DNA of 64,000 nt from Prorocentrum cordatum (taxonomy: Eukaryota > Sar > Dinophyceae > Prorocentrales > Prorocentraceae): assembly GCA_963575745.1 (NCBI GenBank), contig CAUYUJ010004302.1, forward strand, positions 505,075 to 569,074, read 5' to 3'. Below are positions 41,701 through 51,900 of this stretch, one piece after another. Position 1 is the first letter of the stretch. Every line of letters begins with the position of its first letter. Made by a program: the position numbers and the translations under genes. Under the pieces are notes generated by a model. It worked only from the letters and a program-made list of their open reading frames with translations. It ran no database searches and was not told where the DNA came from.

Positions 41701-42526
41701 GTCGTGGTCGATCGCCGCCACGCCCCTGGTCGTTGACGCCAGCACCCCGACGCCCGCCGAGACCGCCTGCGCCGCCTGCCCCGTGCTGTGGACGCTGCCG
41801 AAGGCGGCGCTGAAGCAGTTGCGCCTGGCCCAGCTGCAGGCGTCAGTCGCCTTCTGGCTGGAGGTGAAGCGCGTCTCCTGCACCAGGATGACGTCGTCGC
41901 CTGCTCCATCGTCCTGGATCCGCTCCAGCTCCACCTGCGTCTCTGACCAGGTCGAGCCGTTCAGCGTGACGAAGCTGGCTCGCTTCGCTCCCGCAGGCCT
42001 GATCAGCTCGGCCAGCTGGAGGGGCTTGGCCTGCGGTCGCCCAGGCTGAGGCTGGGCCGCAGGCTTCGCGGCTGCCGCGGCGGCCGCGCGGCCGCCAGGC
42101 GGGCGGCTGCTCGCCGCCTTGGGGCTCCGAACCTCAGGGGGTCTCACGCCCTCGCCCGTAGCCTCGTCAACTTGAATTGGGTACCCACGATTCCTTATGG
42201 GCCCCTGGCTGGGCTGAGGACTGCCAGTCCTTCGGTCGGGCCCAGCCAAGTCCGCCGCAGCGCTTGGCTCTGTCCTGCTGCTGAGCGCCTCGAACTTGGT
42301 GTCGTGGCGCGCGTCGTCGAGGCGCCGGTCCTGGCGCAGCAGCGGCACTCTGAAGGGAAGCCCTTCCCAGGCGTCGGCCTCCTCGTTGGCCGCCAGGTAG
42401 GCGTGCAGGCCGCCGCTCGGCGCCGCCGCCGCCTCGGAGCGGCTGGGCGCCGCCGCCTCTGGCTCCTCAGCCCCGGCTGGGGCGGGCGGCGCCGCGCTGT
42501 CGGGGCCGCCGCCTGGCAGCAGGGTG
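38780..42526 (-). pseudogene. LINE-2 ORF2, endonuclease and reverse transcriptase segment
   Basis: Endonuclease part: SFVTLNGSTW, DDVILVQETRF (Glu, near 41870), FIVGADWNMDPS and YDFFVIS. The last motif is LHPHAPVRL where most apurinic-type endonucleases have SDHSP. RT part: TALGWDAFHP, RRPIGLMRMWMRIW, motif A VYFDISKFYERID (about 40015-40050), motif B IIAGCSCATTLARLML, motif C VNVIDDIAGHG (about 39754-39782, Ile-Asp-Asp) and INWTKTKVLAS. The AGCSxATT motif separates it from LINE-1 (VLQGCPLSG), so the two LINEs are different clades. No ATG lies in this phase between the ORF1 stop and the endonuclease, so it would need a +1 shift out of ORF1. Confidence 0.88.
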
Positions 42527-43687
42527 CTACCCGCGGGCCTTGCCACTGCCAGCAGCAGCGCCAGCAGCAGGTGGAGGGGCCGCCGCAGCGGCCTTCTGGT
42601 CGGCAGCGCGCTGGCGGGCCGCCTCGTCTGCCGCTCGGCTCTCCACGGCGGCCGCTGGGGGGGGCCCAGCTCCTGGCGCAGCGCCTGCGGCGGGGGCGGC
42701 GGCGGCAGCAGGGGCGGCCGCCTGTCCTGCAGGCTGCGGCGGGGCGGCAGCGCCCTGCTCGGGGGTGCCAGCGGCCACGGCTGCTGCAGGCCCCTCCTCG
42801 GTGCGCTTGCGCTTCTTGGCCACCTCCTCCTCGATCTGGCGCTTGATGCGCTGCTGGTGCTCCTGGCAGTTGCGCTCGAACGTAGCCTGCGCGCCCTGCA
42901 TGATCTGGAGCCCCTCATCGCAGAGGCGCCTGAGGGTGGCCTGCGCCTCCTCCTCCAGCTCCGCGAAGTTGTCGAACGACTCCGCGTCGAAGTTGAAGGT
43001 GAGCTGCCTCGCGCCGTCGGGCTGGGCGCCCACGACGCCAGCCGCCTGGGCTCGCTGGCGCAGGAGGGCGTTCTCCTCCTCCTTGGCCTCCGTGAGGTTG
43101 ACCGCAGCCTCGTCGCGCCAGCCGCGGCACTCAGCGAGGTGGTCCTCCGCCGCCACGAGCGCGTCCGCCGCCTCGTCGAGCTGGCGCTGGAGGTTGATCC
43201 GCTTCGCCGTGGCCGACTGCAGCCGCTGCTCGAGCGGCTTCGGCGCTGGGGCGACCGCGGGCGCGACGTAGCCCCGCGCGTCGCGGACCGCCTCCTGCAG
43301 CCTGGCCGCGATGGCGGGGTCCCCACAGGCGAGGAGCGTGTCGAGCTCGCTCTCGGGCAGGGCCGACCAGGGGGCCTTCGGGAAGCCGCCTCCGCCACGG
43401 TCGCCCGCGCCACCGCCGCCGCCGCCACGGGAGGCTGCACCGCGGCCCTTGCCGCCCTTGCCGCCATTGGCGCCATCCTTCGGTGGGCCTCCGCCGCCGC
43501 CTCCACGATGTGCGAGTTGGGAGCCGCCGCCGCCGCCGTCCGCCCAGACCCCGCCGCGGGGCGAAGGCTTCGAGGGCGCCAGCTCCAGCCCGATCCCGCA
43601 CTGCCAGCACTTCGCGTTTTTGCGGAAGTTCCAGCGGTAGCGGCAGCCCGTGCACACGACGAAGCCAGGCGCGGCCTTGGGCCCCAT
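42527..43687 (-). CDS. LINE-2 ORF1 zinc-finger/coiled-coil protein
   Basis: 386 residues from ATG 43687. It opens with MGPKAAPGFVVCTGCRYRWN and RKNAKCWQCG, a C-x2-C-x10-C-x2-C finger of the RanBP2-like zinc-ribbon type. A Gly-rich linker (about residues 45-105) follows. A probable coiled coil (PKPLEQRLQSATAKRINLQR through LTEAKEEENALLRQRAQ) and a second helical part (FAELEEEAQATLRRLC to KRQIEEEVAKKRKRTEE) ending in a basic patch come next. The tail is Ala/Pro-rich. The role by analogy is RNA binding and particle assembly for retrotransposition. It lies 167 nt downstream of the SL. The other long phase through this stretch is Arg/Ser/Pro-rich and is judged a shadow. Confidence 0.75.
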   Translation of the reverse strand: MGPKAAPGFVVCTGCRYRWNFRKNAKCWQCGIGLELAPSKPSPRGGVWADGGGGGSQLAHRGGGGGGPPKDGANGGKGGKGRGAASRGGGGGGAGDRGGGGFPKAPWSALPESELDTLLACGDPAIAARLQEAVRDARGYVAPAVAPAPKPLEQRLQSATAKRINLQRQLDEAADALVAAEDHLAECRGWRDEAAVNLTEAKEEENALLRQRAQAAGVVGAQPDGARQLTFNFDAESFDNFAELEEEAQATLRRLCDEGLQIMQGAQATFERNCQEHQQRIKRQIEEEVAKKRKRTEEGPAAAVAAGTPEQGAAAPPQPAGQAAAPAAAAAPAAGAAPGAGPPPAAAVESRAADEAARQRAADQKAAAAAPPPAAGAAAGSGKARG

Positions 43688-43854
43688 CGCTGGATCGGGC
43701 GGGCGCGCTGCTCAGCCGCGGGCGTGCAGCAGGCAGGAGCCGACGGGGGCGGACCCGCCGACACAGAAGAAGTCGTGACCCGCAGGTCCTGGAGGGTGCT
43801 GCTCTGGCAGCTCAGATTTTGGCACGGAGGCGCGGAACCCCCCAGTGCAGGCAT

Positions 43855-43876
43855 CTTGAGCCAAAATGGCTACGGA
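43855..43876 (-). other. dinoflagellate spliced-leader relic, perfect
   Basis: All 22 positions match (T-CCGTAGCC, ATTTTGGC, TCAAG). It is followed at once by ATGCCTGCACTGG and not by a GT donor. The duplication begins two bases beyond its 5' end, so the relic is the true 5' end of the inserted copy. Confidence 0.96.
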
Positions 43877-43877
43877 C

Positions 43878-43892
43878 TACGGCGGAGGCCTT
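43878..43892. other. target-site duplication, 5' side of LINE-2
   Basis: TACGGCGGAGGCCTT, paired with 36225-36239. The pre-insertion site would have read ...TACGGCGGAGGCCTTGGATAAGG... Confidence 0.85.
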
Positions 43893-45000
43893 GGATAAGG
43901 AAACCTTGGATAAGGAATCCAGGGCCTGGAAGCCAGTCGGACTTCCATTGTGGATCGGCCATGGATATGGCCTCGGCCCTCAGCAGATAAGGAATCCTCC
44001 AGAGTCTGAACCCTCCTGGACACATTCCTTCAACAACGCCCCCACCGTACGGATCTTATACGCTTCTGAACGATTTGGTCACATCCCCCGTTCACCGAAA
44101 CTGCAACGGCCATATTGGGGAATGCCGTTCCCCACAGTCATGAGTCGCACACGCACGCACACCCACTGGGTCAACACACGTCCTGAAGTTCATGTAGTCC
44201 TCGTTCCGTCGGCAGATTGACCAGGAGAGCGGACAAGACAGAGAGAGAGAGAGAGGGCAGGGTAGCTAATGAATGAACGAAGGCCCCGCACGGGATATTG
44301 CGGTTACAGCCTCAATAGAGGCACAACTCTGCTTCGGGAATTAGCGGCGCACATCAAGCAGGGGGAGCTCGTGCACGAAGCGGTCGCGGGCACAAGATGA
44401 TACCGACCTCCGACCCCCCTTTAGCAAGCTAACGCCACCCCGAACGCGCTGATGAGGAAACCTGCCAAAAGAAGCGGCAACCCACCCCACCCACAAGAAT
44501 CAGCAGAGGAAGACATGCACACACATACGCGCACTCACACACACTCACACACACACACACTGGGTGAACACACGTTCTGGAGATCATCGAGCCCTATCTC
44601 CGTCGGCGGATTGACCTGGAAAGCGAACAAGACAGAGAGAGAGCAGAGGAGCAAGGGGGAAAGGGGGCGCCGCGGGAGCAAGGGGGTGACAGCCGACAGG
44701 ACGTGGCCCGAAACCGCGGACCGACCAAGACCGTGGCGGAGCAGAAAGGCCCGCCCCCCTCGCGGCGCGAGCGCGAACCGTGACAGGCAGGCATCCGGCA
44801 GGCTTCGGCCTCTGGGGGCTTCTGCTCGGCCACGGGAGCGCGCGCCAGGCGCAACACAGCTCGCCGACTCCGCCTCGCCGCTCGCCCGGACGGCGACTGC
44901 AAGACCGGGCGTGGCCCAACCACTGTGAGCCCCCGCGCTGGCGAGGGCAGATGAAAAAGGTTCGAGGTTCGAGGGCTCTGTGGGGCCTCTGTGGGGCCTC
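43893..45000. other. no gene; pair of direct repeats around a (CA)n tract
   Basis: A stretch of about 105 bp containing ACTGGGT.AACACACGT, TCCGTCGGC.GATTGACC, then GACAAGACAGAGAGAGAG, occurs at 44165-44255 and 44555-44645, each preceded by CA repeats. GA repeats follow both. No motif-bearing frame in between. Confidence 0.55.
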
Positions 45001-45003
45001 TGT

Positions 45004-45217
45004 TTTGGACGCCCGAAATGGGCATGGACAAAAATCGGCACTGTGCCCAACAACAAATGTTGTCCCAAACCAACAGCGGCCGCTGTTGGGCAGGCGGCCT
45101 TCTGTCTCGAATAGACACAGGCCGCGGCGGCGCGGACAGCGAGTCCTGTTCAAAATGAACAAGAACTGCTGTTGGGCACTGTACCCATTCTATCCGTACC
45201 CATTTCGGGCGTCCAGA
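45004..45217. mobile_element. MITE family B, copy 4
   Basis: 214 bp, TTTGGACGCCCGAAATGGGC to CCCATTTCGGGCGTCCAGA, flanked by TCTGT (44999-45003 and 45218-45222). The best-preserved copy. Confidence 0.9.
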
Positions 45218-45534
45218 TCTGTGGGGCCGCGGCTGTACCCGCACAGTTGCTACAATGCACCCGATGGAGAGGATCGGTCGATTTGTGACCCCCAATCCCA
45301 GACCGCCTCGCGTCGTGAAAAACGCACGTCTCACGATGTTTGGTAATTTTCAGGCTCGGGTGGGGACTGACCCCAGGCCGTCAACAAGAACTCAGGAAGG
45401 ATAGCCGGCCCGAGGGGAGGTGTCGACAAGTCTGAGTGCTCGCGCAGTGATCTTCAACATTCCGTTTCAAAGAGAGAGCGTGATCCACCGCCGCTTTACT
45501 GTGGAAAATTCAACCCGCCTCTTCCTCCAGAACC

Positions 45535-46795
45535 CGGGGTCCCCCCCCCTCCGAAAATCCCCCCCCTCTGCTGGAACCCCCCCCTCTCACTGGCAAAGCC
45601 CCCCCCTCCCCGCTAACCCCCCCCCCCGCCCCCCTCTGGATAACCAGGGGGTGTCACTACTGGTTCGACCCCCCCCCCCTTCCGGAAAACCGGGGGGGGT
45701 CACTACCGGTTCGAACCCCTCTCCCCACCCCCTCCAGAAAACACCGGGGGGGGTCACTACCGGTTCGAACCCCCCCCGCCACCAGTCCCCCAAAAAACCG
45801 GGGGGGGTCACTACCAGTTCGAATTCCGCCCCCCCCCAGAAAACTGCACCGGTTCGATACCCCCCCCCCTCGGAAACCGGGGGGGTCACTACCAGTTTGA
45901 ACAACCCCCCTCCCCTTCTCGAAAACCGGCGTGGGTTACTACCGGTTCGAACCCCCCCGCACCCCCTGCTCGAAAACCGGGAGGGGTCACAACCTGTTCG
46001 AACCCCCCCCCCCCACGTCCCCACCACTGTCCCACCGTTGTCCCCGCTGTCCCCACCAGTGCCCCCACCAGTGTCTCACTGTCCACACTCTCCCAACCAT
46101 TGTCTCACCACGGTCCCGCTCTTCCCACTTTCCCTACGGTCCCCACCACTGTCCCACTGTCCCCACTGTACCCACCACTGTCCCAATGTCCCCGCCGCTG
46201 CCCCACTGTGCTGTCCCACCGTCCCCACCGTCCCCATCACTGTCCCACTGTCCCCGCCACATTCCCAACTGTACTACAGTCCCACCACTGTCCTCACCAC
46301 CGCCTTCACCACTTTCCCCACCACTACCGTCCGCACCACTGTCCCACTGTCCCCACCACTGTCCCGCTGTCCCCTCACCACTGTCCCCACCACCACCATC
46401 CCCACCACTGTCCGCACCACTGTCCCACTGTCCCCGCACCAGTGTCCCCAACCACCACCGTTCCCACAACTGTCCCAGCATCCCCACCATTGTCCAACTG
46501 TCCCGAGGACGTGTACAGGGAATCGTTTGCCGGCGGCGAGGGGGAGGGGGGGGGTTCGAACTGGTAGTGACCTCACCTGGTTTTTGAGGGGGGGGGGTCG
46601 AACTAGTAGTGGCCCCCCCCTGTTTTCGAAGGAAGGGGGGGGGTCGAACCGTTAGTGACCCCCCCACCCCTTTTCATGATGGACTGGGGGGGAGGGGTTC
46701 GAACCGGTAGTGACCCCCCCTCCCTCGATTTTCGAGAGGGGGGCGGACGGGTTGGGACCCCCTAGTGCCCCCCCCCGGTTTTCCGCCAGCAGCGG
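45535..46795. repeat. C/G-rich satellite in inverted halves around a CCACCACTGTCCC minisatellite
   Basis: From 45535 to 46010 about eight units of 50-65 bp carry GGGGTCACTACCGGTTCGAA followed by a C-run and AAAACCGG. From 46540 to 46795 the same unit appears in reverse complement (TTCGAACCGGTAGTGACCCC). Between them, 46015-46505 is a minisatellite of CCCCACCACTGTCCCACTGT words. The outer halves can pair. Each unit contains GGTTCGAACC, identical to a tRNA-type B box, but there is no A box or tRNA fold. Confidence 0.8.
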
Positions 46796-46799
46796 TAGA

Positions 46800-47815
46800 A
46801 CACGCTCTTTCGTTTCAAACAGTGCCCACCAAGAAGCTGGTACAAGTGTGTGCTGATCTTGATGCCCCGAGCAGCTCCAATGCAACTGGTTAGACGCGCC
46901 CATTCATGGCCGTTTCATGTCTTGCGTTTGATCATGGGTGCTGTACGCTACGATACAATGTGATGCTCTGCACGTAGCATGCAACAAGTGGTTCCATGTA
47001 TGTTGTTGGAATCCGACACCGTACCTCTGGTACGTTCGCATGCGATTGCTGTTTGCCTCCGATTTACAACGCTGGCTCACGACTCCGATATGTCACGCGG
47101 TCCTTATACTGTTTACGCTTGGTATGGGTGTAGGTCTGTGATGTGCGCTTGATTGATGTGAACATTCGGAACGTATTCCATGTGTGCCTGCTTGATGGTT
47201 CCCTATCTCCTCCCCATGTGTGGTGTATGTCGGTGCTGCCAAACATGTAATGTATATGTTCAAGATGGGCGATGCAAATGAATAGAGATATGACCACCTA
47301 CATGTCGTCATGTCTTGGCGCATGTAGCTCGAACGATGTACGCATATAATGCACAAGTATGTCGCAGTCTTATGCAAGCTCTCATTCTCGGAACGCTTGC
47401 TATGCACGTCTGTGGATTCTGTGCTTCGGGTGACCTCTCTGTAGGCCCGAATCGTCCGTGCGCGTGCTCCTCATGTATGCATGTTGAGCCTTCTTGACGT
47501 CTGCCCTTATGTTATGCATGACTGTGCTTGGCGTGTGTTATGCGTACTGCTTTCGTCCGCACACCACACTTTGCATGTTTGTAAGATGCGCGGTTGTGCT
47601 GACCATGTGTCAGAAATGCCCGCTGTAATTGCCTCACTTGGTGGTTGAACTCAACTGTGGGCGTCGGTCCGCTGTGTATGTGGCTAACGTGCACAACACG
47701 TTTGCATGTGGTGCGCCAGATGCTTGTACCTACATGGTCGGTAATCGTGTTCAGTATGTCGCCGCGTAGGCGCACTTTCTACTCGTCATAATGAGGGGCC
47801 GAATGGTCATTCACT
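46800..47815. other. AT-richer stretch, no gene recognised
   Basis: Base composition drops clearly compared with its surroundings and homopolymers vanish. Words such as TGCATG and ATGTGTG are frequent. Frames on both strands are short. Its origin is unknown. Confidence 0.5.
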
Positions 47816-47879
47816 GTCACTGGGCGCGAGGCTGAAATGGGGTTCCCCGGTGCCGATTCTTGTTGCTCTATTGTTTCGC

Positions 47880-47990
47880 GACCCTGCCCGCGACCCATCC
47901 GCAACCCAGCCGCGACCCACCCGCGACCCACCCGGCGACCCACCCTGCGACCCACCCGCGACCCACCCGCGGCCCACCCCGCGCCCGCCC
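47880..47990. repeat. GCGACCCACCC minisatellite
   Basis: About ten units of 10-11 bp (GCGACCCACCC, GCAACCCAGCC). Related arrays at 24378-24545 and, inverted, 9738-9785. Confidence 0.8.
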
Positions 47991-48269
47991 CCTCACTCTT
48001 ATCCACAACTTCGGGGTGCTAAATACCTCTTCGAGTGCGATGAGGAAGAGCGTGCGTGTGTATGGATGGGGTGCGTGCTTCCTTGCCGTCCTTCATTCGG
48101 TGTGTGCCCTCCCTGGTGCCGTCGTGTGTCGAGGACGGGAAAGGGCACACCAGGGGTTGTTTTGACTCGCAACCGCGGGCCGACGGCCGCGGCACGCGGG
48201 ACCGATCGTTACGAGACCGATGTTGCATCACAGCAGCAATTCGGCCCCTGACTTTCGTCCTGGGTTCGG

Positions 48270-48385
48270 TTTAGTGAAGTGATGAATTTCGGGGTCCTTC
48301 CGTGGGAAAAAAACATCACTTCACTAATCTGGGGCCCCTGGGGCCTCAGTGGGCCCTGGGGCCCAAAATTAGTGAAGTGATGCTT
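48270..48385. mobile_element. short inverted/direct repeat cluster (TTAGTGAAGTGATG)
   Basis: TTAGTGAAGTGATG occurs at about 48272 and 48365, and its complement CATCACTTCACTAA at about 48313. The second and third copies bracket GGGGCCC-rich sequence and form a near-complete hairpin. Possibly a small fold-back element. Confidence 0.6.
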
Positions 48386-48639
48386 TTCGGGCCTCGGAAT
48401 CGTGACGCCCAAGAGCCCGCCACCACGGGGGCCCTCCGAGCTCGAGGCCGACGCGGCGCCCGCCGACGGCCGAAGCGGCGGCCGCGAGGGCGGCGCCAAG
48501 GTTCCGAGGCGCGGGGGGCCTCGCGCAGGCGCCGGAAGGCGTCCGGGGCCTCGGGAACCGTGGGGTTCTTATCCTGCGGGCCGCCAGGAGAAGCAGGCTG
48601 GAGGACGAGGGAGGGGAAGGAGGAGGCATGAGGACAAGG

Positions 48640-48796
48640 CAGGGGGAGGAGGAGGAGGAGGAGGAGGAGGAGGAGGAGGAGGAGGAGGAGGAGGAGGAGG
48701 AGGAGGAGGAGGAGGAGGAGGAGGAGGAGGAGGGGGAGGAGGAGGAGGAAGAGGAGGAGGAGGAGGAGGAGGAGGAGGAGGGGGAGGAGGGGGAAG
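48640..48796. repeat. (GGA)n tract
   Basis: About 150 bp of GGA/GGGGGA repeats. Confidence 0.95.
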
Positions 48797-48799
48797 GAT

Positions 48800-49435
48800 G
48801 CCCCGAGGCACATACCGACAGCGCCTCCCCTCCACACCACCCTCTCCTCCTCCTCCGCTCCTCTCCCATCTGCCGCTTCCCTCGCCGCTCTTCTCCAGCG
48901 CCTCCCTCGTTCCACGTCCTCTCCTCTTACTCGCACAGCTCCCTCGTCGGAGGCTCAGGGGGCTCCAGACCAAACCAACAGAGAGGCAGAGGGGGGGCGG
49001 ACCCAGGTTTGGCCAGGCCGTGCCCATGGGGGGCAGGGTCCCCTCTCCCCTCTTCGTCACCCTGCTTCCTGGGAAGGGCGAGGGGGGAACACCGAAACCC
49101 GTTGAACATCGATCTCCGGCCCCATCATCTTCCCTTCTCCCCCCCAGAGCCCCGACGTCGTGGCTTCTCGCAGAGGCCTCGACTCTTTCCCTGGGCCCCG
49201 CGTCTCATCCCGAGTAAGTGTTTGACGGCCCCGATTCGGGGAAGGGCCAACACATGAGCGGAGAGTGCAAGATGAAAAAGCCGCGGGATCTCCCCACGAC
49301 GAGACGAGGTCCGGGCCCTCTCCGACTACTCTGTATGCTCGGGTGCTCTACATGCTGGAGTGATTGCTGCATGAGGCTCGAGCGTAAGGTCGTTTTGGTA
49401 TGGACTCGTGTGCACAGCGGCTTTCGTGAAGCGAG
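48800..49435. other. no gene recognised
   Basis: Frames open on both strands from the neighbouring GGA tract fade into motif-free sequence. Nothing further seen. Confidence 0.4.
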
Positions 49436-49439
49436 AAGG

Positions 49440-49801
49440 CGGAGAAGGAGGGGGAGGATGAGGGGAGAAGGACAAAGAGGAGGAGGAGGAGGAGGAGAAA
49501 GAAGAGGAGGAAGTGGAGGAGTGGGAGGAGCAGGAGAAACTGGAGGAGTCAAGCCAAGTCAGGTCAGATCACCCCGCTCGTACGAGGAGTCTAGCTAAGC
49601 CACTCCGCTCGCACGAGGAAGAGGAAACAGGGGAAGAAAAGCAGGAGGAGGAGGAGGAGGAGGAGGAGGAGGAGGAGGAGGAGGAGGATAGAGTCTACGT
49701 CGTTGGACGCCGCGTGACCCGTTGTGGGGGCCTCCAGGGACCCCCCGGGACTGGCGAATCCCCTGGAGACCTTCAAAGAGGAGGAGGAGGAGGAGGAGGA
49801 G
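49440..49801. repeat. purine-rich region with (GGA)n
   Basis: GGA-rich at 49440-49560, (GGA)n at 49648-49688 and 49779-49801. The last tract forms the 3' flank of the SL-tagged retrocopy described next. Confidence 0.8.
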
Positions 49802-51752
49802 GAGGCAGATCCGAAGGGATGGGTGAATGGAGGCGGAAGCCTGACGAATAAACGACTTACGGAGCCCATGGAAGCTGCCATCGACGTAGTAAAGCCATTG
49901 GCAATATTCGACGGGTTGTGGGACATCAATTCAACGAGCAGTCCTGTCATCAATGAAATAGCTTCCTCCTGGCCGGCGATCTGGCTTTCAATATCAGCAG
50001 TCCGGCACTCAAAGTCGGAGGCAACACCATCACAATAATCATGAAGGCAAGTATGGGCCACTGGCTTCACCTCTTCAATATAATCCTTTACGTCGTCTTT
50101 CTAATCACCAAGGAAAACAGCACGGATGGCACTCCTGTAATCACACACTTCGGCATGTTGTCTGTGAATCGTTTGCCGAAGCTCGCGAGTGCGAGGGCGT
50201 AGCTCGTGCTAGACCATGTTCTGCACTACAGGGCAGTTTATATCTGATGTTTAAATACATGCTTAATGTATGAATGAATTTATCCATGAACTCATCGTTG
50301 TTTTCAATACTAAATCCCTGTATTTCGTATACATGATCCGCACGCGGAGCATGTCTTAAAAACGGCACTGTAGGGACTGGGAAACGCCAACATCCTGGAC
50401 CAAGGACACACGGGGATGGAGCTCGCGAAGGTCCTTAGTCACCGACTCACGGAGGAGCTTTCTGGCCCCTGGTCAGAGCAGGCTGCAGCTCAACGCGTGG
50501 CTTAGCACAACGGGATTGGAGCAGACCCCTCATTGCGTCCGATTTGGTGTTCACATTGGCAGCACTCGGGACCAGCTTCTCGAGGTACGCGGCAAAATCC
50601 AGATGCGCAGCACGCAAGGTAGAAACAGTCTGCTGAACAACCTGACTCAGATCTGAAAAAGCTTAGTCAACGCTCTCTTAACGTTCACGGAGGTTTGCCA
50701 TATCCAAAACAAGGGTACTGAGATTGCCAGCGACAGAAGTCCCTGGGAGCACTGCGAGAATCGCCATTTCCATTTAACCAGTTCTGCGATGGACACGAAC
50801 TGCTTCTCATTATTGTGTTCAACAGCCTGCGCAAGAGAAATAATTGGCCTCATCGAGAGCAGCAATCGAGCTATCAAATGCCTCGGAGGCCTTCTGATTG
50901 TTCTGCTGCACATCTTGAAGGGCGGCCTACAAAGCAGAGTATGATATCATATCAACTCCAATGCTGGGCACGTACGGTGGCATAGCGCAAGAGGCAACAA
51001 ACCCGAAATCGCAGCAGCCATGCCCAGACTCGTGATATCAGAAAAGGGGACGCAAGCCCCGCCGCCCCAATGCCACTCCCAGTCCTCGTATGCCCCAAGG
51101 GCTGCGAACGGTATGTGGCGACGGGACTCTCATCAGAGCGGTGGTGTGCGGGAGGGGACAAGACAGAGGCATCCGAACGTAGCGTGGAATGCGAGGGAAG
51201 CCGTGAACGCCACCTGGGAGCAACTGGCCCCACAAACACAGACCCAATGCCGATGGACCCTGGCACAGGCGCTTCGGGGAAGAACTCAGCCGCATCAGCA
51301 CGCAGACGGGGAGCGCCACACTTGGCGGCGAGGACACGACAGGAGCGGCAACCGACCCACTCGTGCTTAGCGCGATTCGCTCGATGATGAAGAGCAAGAG
51401 CGTGCTGGACAGTAGCAGCAGGGAGCCTGGCACCACGCGCGGCATCCCGAGCGTAGTGAGCAGGCTCCTCGATGAGCTGGTCGTGGTCGTGGTGTAGCTC
51501 CAGAGACTGGATCATCTTGAACGCGCGGCCTGTCAACGAAGCACGCACTGGAACCAGAGACTCAGCCGTTGGTGCACAGAGGAATCGCCGATCAATAGCA
51601 CGCAGGCGGCGTCGCTCAGCAGCGCGAGCAGATCGGCAGTGCACCACCGCGGAAACAATATAGACCAAACTGAAAACAGGCCAGCACGCGGGGCGCTGGC
51701 GCAACCATGAGCAAGCTCGAACCAAAGCTGGCTTGAGCCGAACTGGCTACGG
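49802..51752 (-). pseudogene. third SL-tagged retrocopy, broken
   Basis: It begins at a decayed SL relic (51752-51732). The first part (51725 to about 51200) reads protein-like: FSLVYIVSAVVHCRS, RAFKMIQSLELHHDHDQLIE, HYARDAARGARLPAATVQHA and LALHHRANRAKHEW. Further down, separate phases give coiled-coil pieces: AALQDVQQNNQKASEAFDSS, AQAVEHNNEKQFVSIAELVK, DLSQVVQQTVSTLRAAHLDF and RTRELRQTIHRQHAEVCDYR, then, after a TAG at 50103-50101, DDVKDYIEEVKPVAHTCLHD, YCDGVASDFECRTADIESQI and AGQEEAISLMTGLLVE. At least three phase changes and several stops separate them. The unit is bounded by GGA tracts on both sides. The coiled-coil protein resembles low-complexity dinoflagellate coiled-coil families; no precise name is justified. 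The two parts may be one transcript or two nested copies. Confidence 0.6.
51732..51752 (-). other. spliced-leader relic with two mismatches
   Basis: Minus strand CCGTAGCCAGTTCGGCTC then AAG: 19 of 21 positions match the dinoflagellate SL, with T-to-G and T-to-C changes in the central T-run. A TCC tract lies directly upstream, as at LINE-1. Confidence 0.75.
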
Positions 51753-51900
51753 AGGAGGAGGTGGAGGAGGAGGAGGACGAGGAACTGAGGAGGAGGAGGA
51801 GGAGGAGGAGGAGGAGGAGGCGGAGGGGAAGGAGGAACGGAGGAGGACGAGGAGGAGGTGGAGGAGGAGGAGGAGGAGGAGGAGGAGGAAGGGATGAGGG
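51753..51900. repeat. (GGA)n tract
   Basis: GGA arrays with GTGGA and ACGAGG interruptions; the coding-strand view is (TCC)n ending at the SL relic. Confidence 0.9.

Larger units (their letters stand above)
36238..43877 (-). mobile_element. LINE-2: complete SL-tagged retrotransposon with poly(A) and 15-bp duplication
   Basis: On the minus strand: SL relic (43876-43855), 167-nt leader, ORF1, ORF2 (endonuclease, RT, zinc knuckle, RNase H, C-terminal Cys motif), 3' UTR of about 110 nt and a run of eight A (plus-strand T 36238-36245). It is bounded by TACGGCGGAGGCCTT at 36225-36239 and 43878-43892; the last two T of the 3' copy may equally belong to the A run. This is a textbook target-primed insertion of a trans-spliced mRNA. 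Two compensating one-base phase changes interrupt ORF2, so this copy is probably inactive unless they are sequence errors. Confidence 0.9.

Noticed and set aside
42530-43854. N-terminal 440 residues of the 1,738-codon frame that starts right after the SL of LINE-2
   Set aside because: Arg/Ser/Pro-rich shadow of ORF1, which in its own phase has a clear zinc finger and coiled coil. Only the part after 42526 is taken as ORF2.
45700-46000. tRNA genes suggested by GGTTCGAACC
   Set aside because: No acceptor stem, A box or anticodon arm can be built around any copy.
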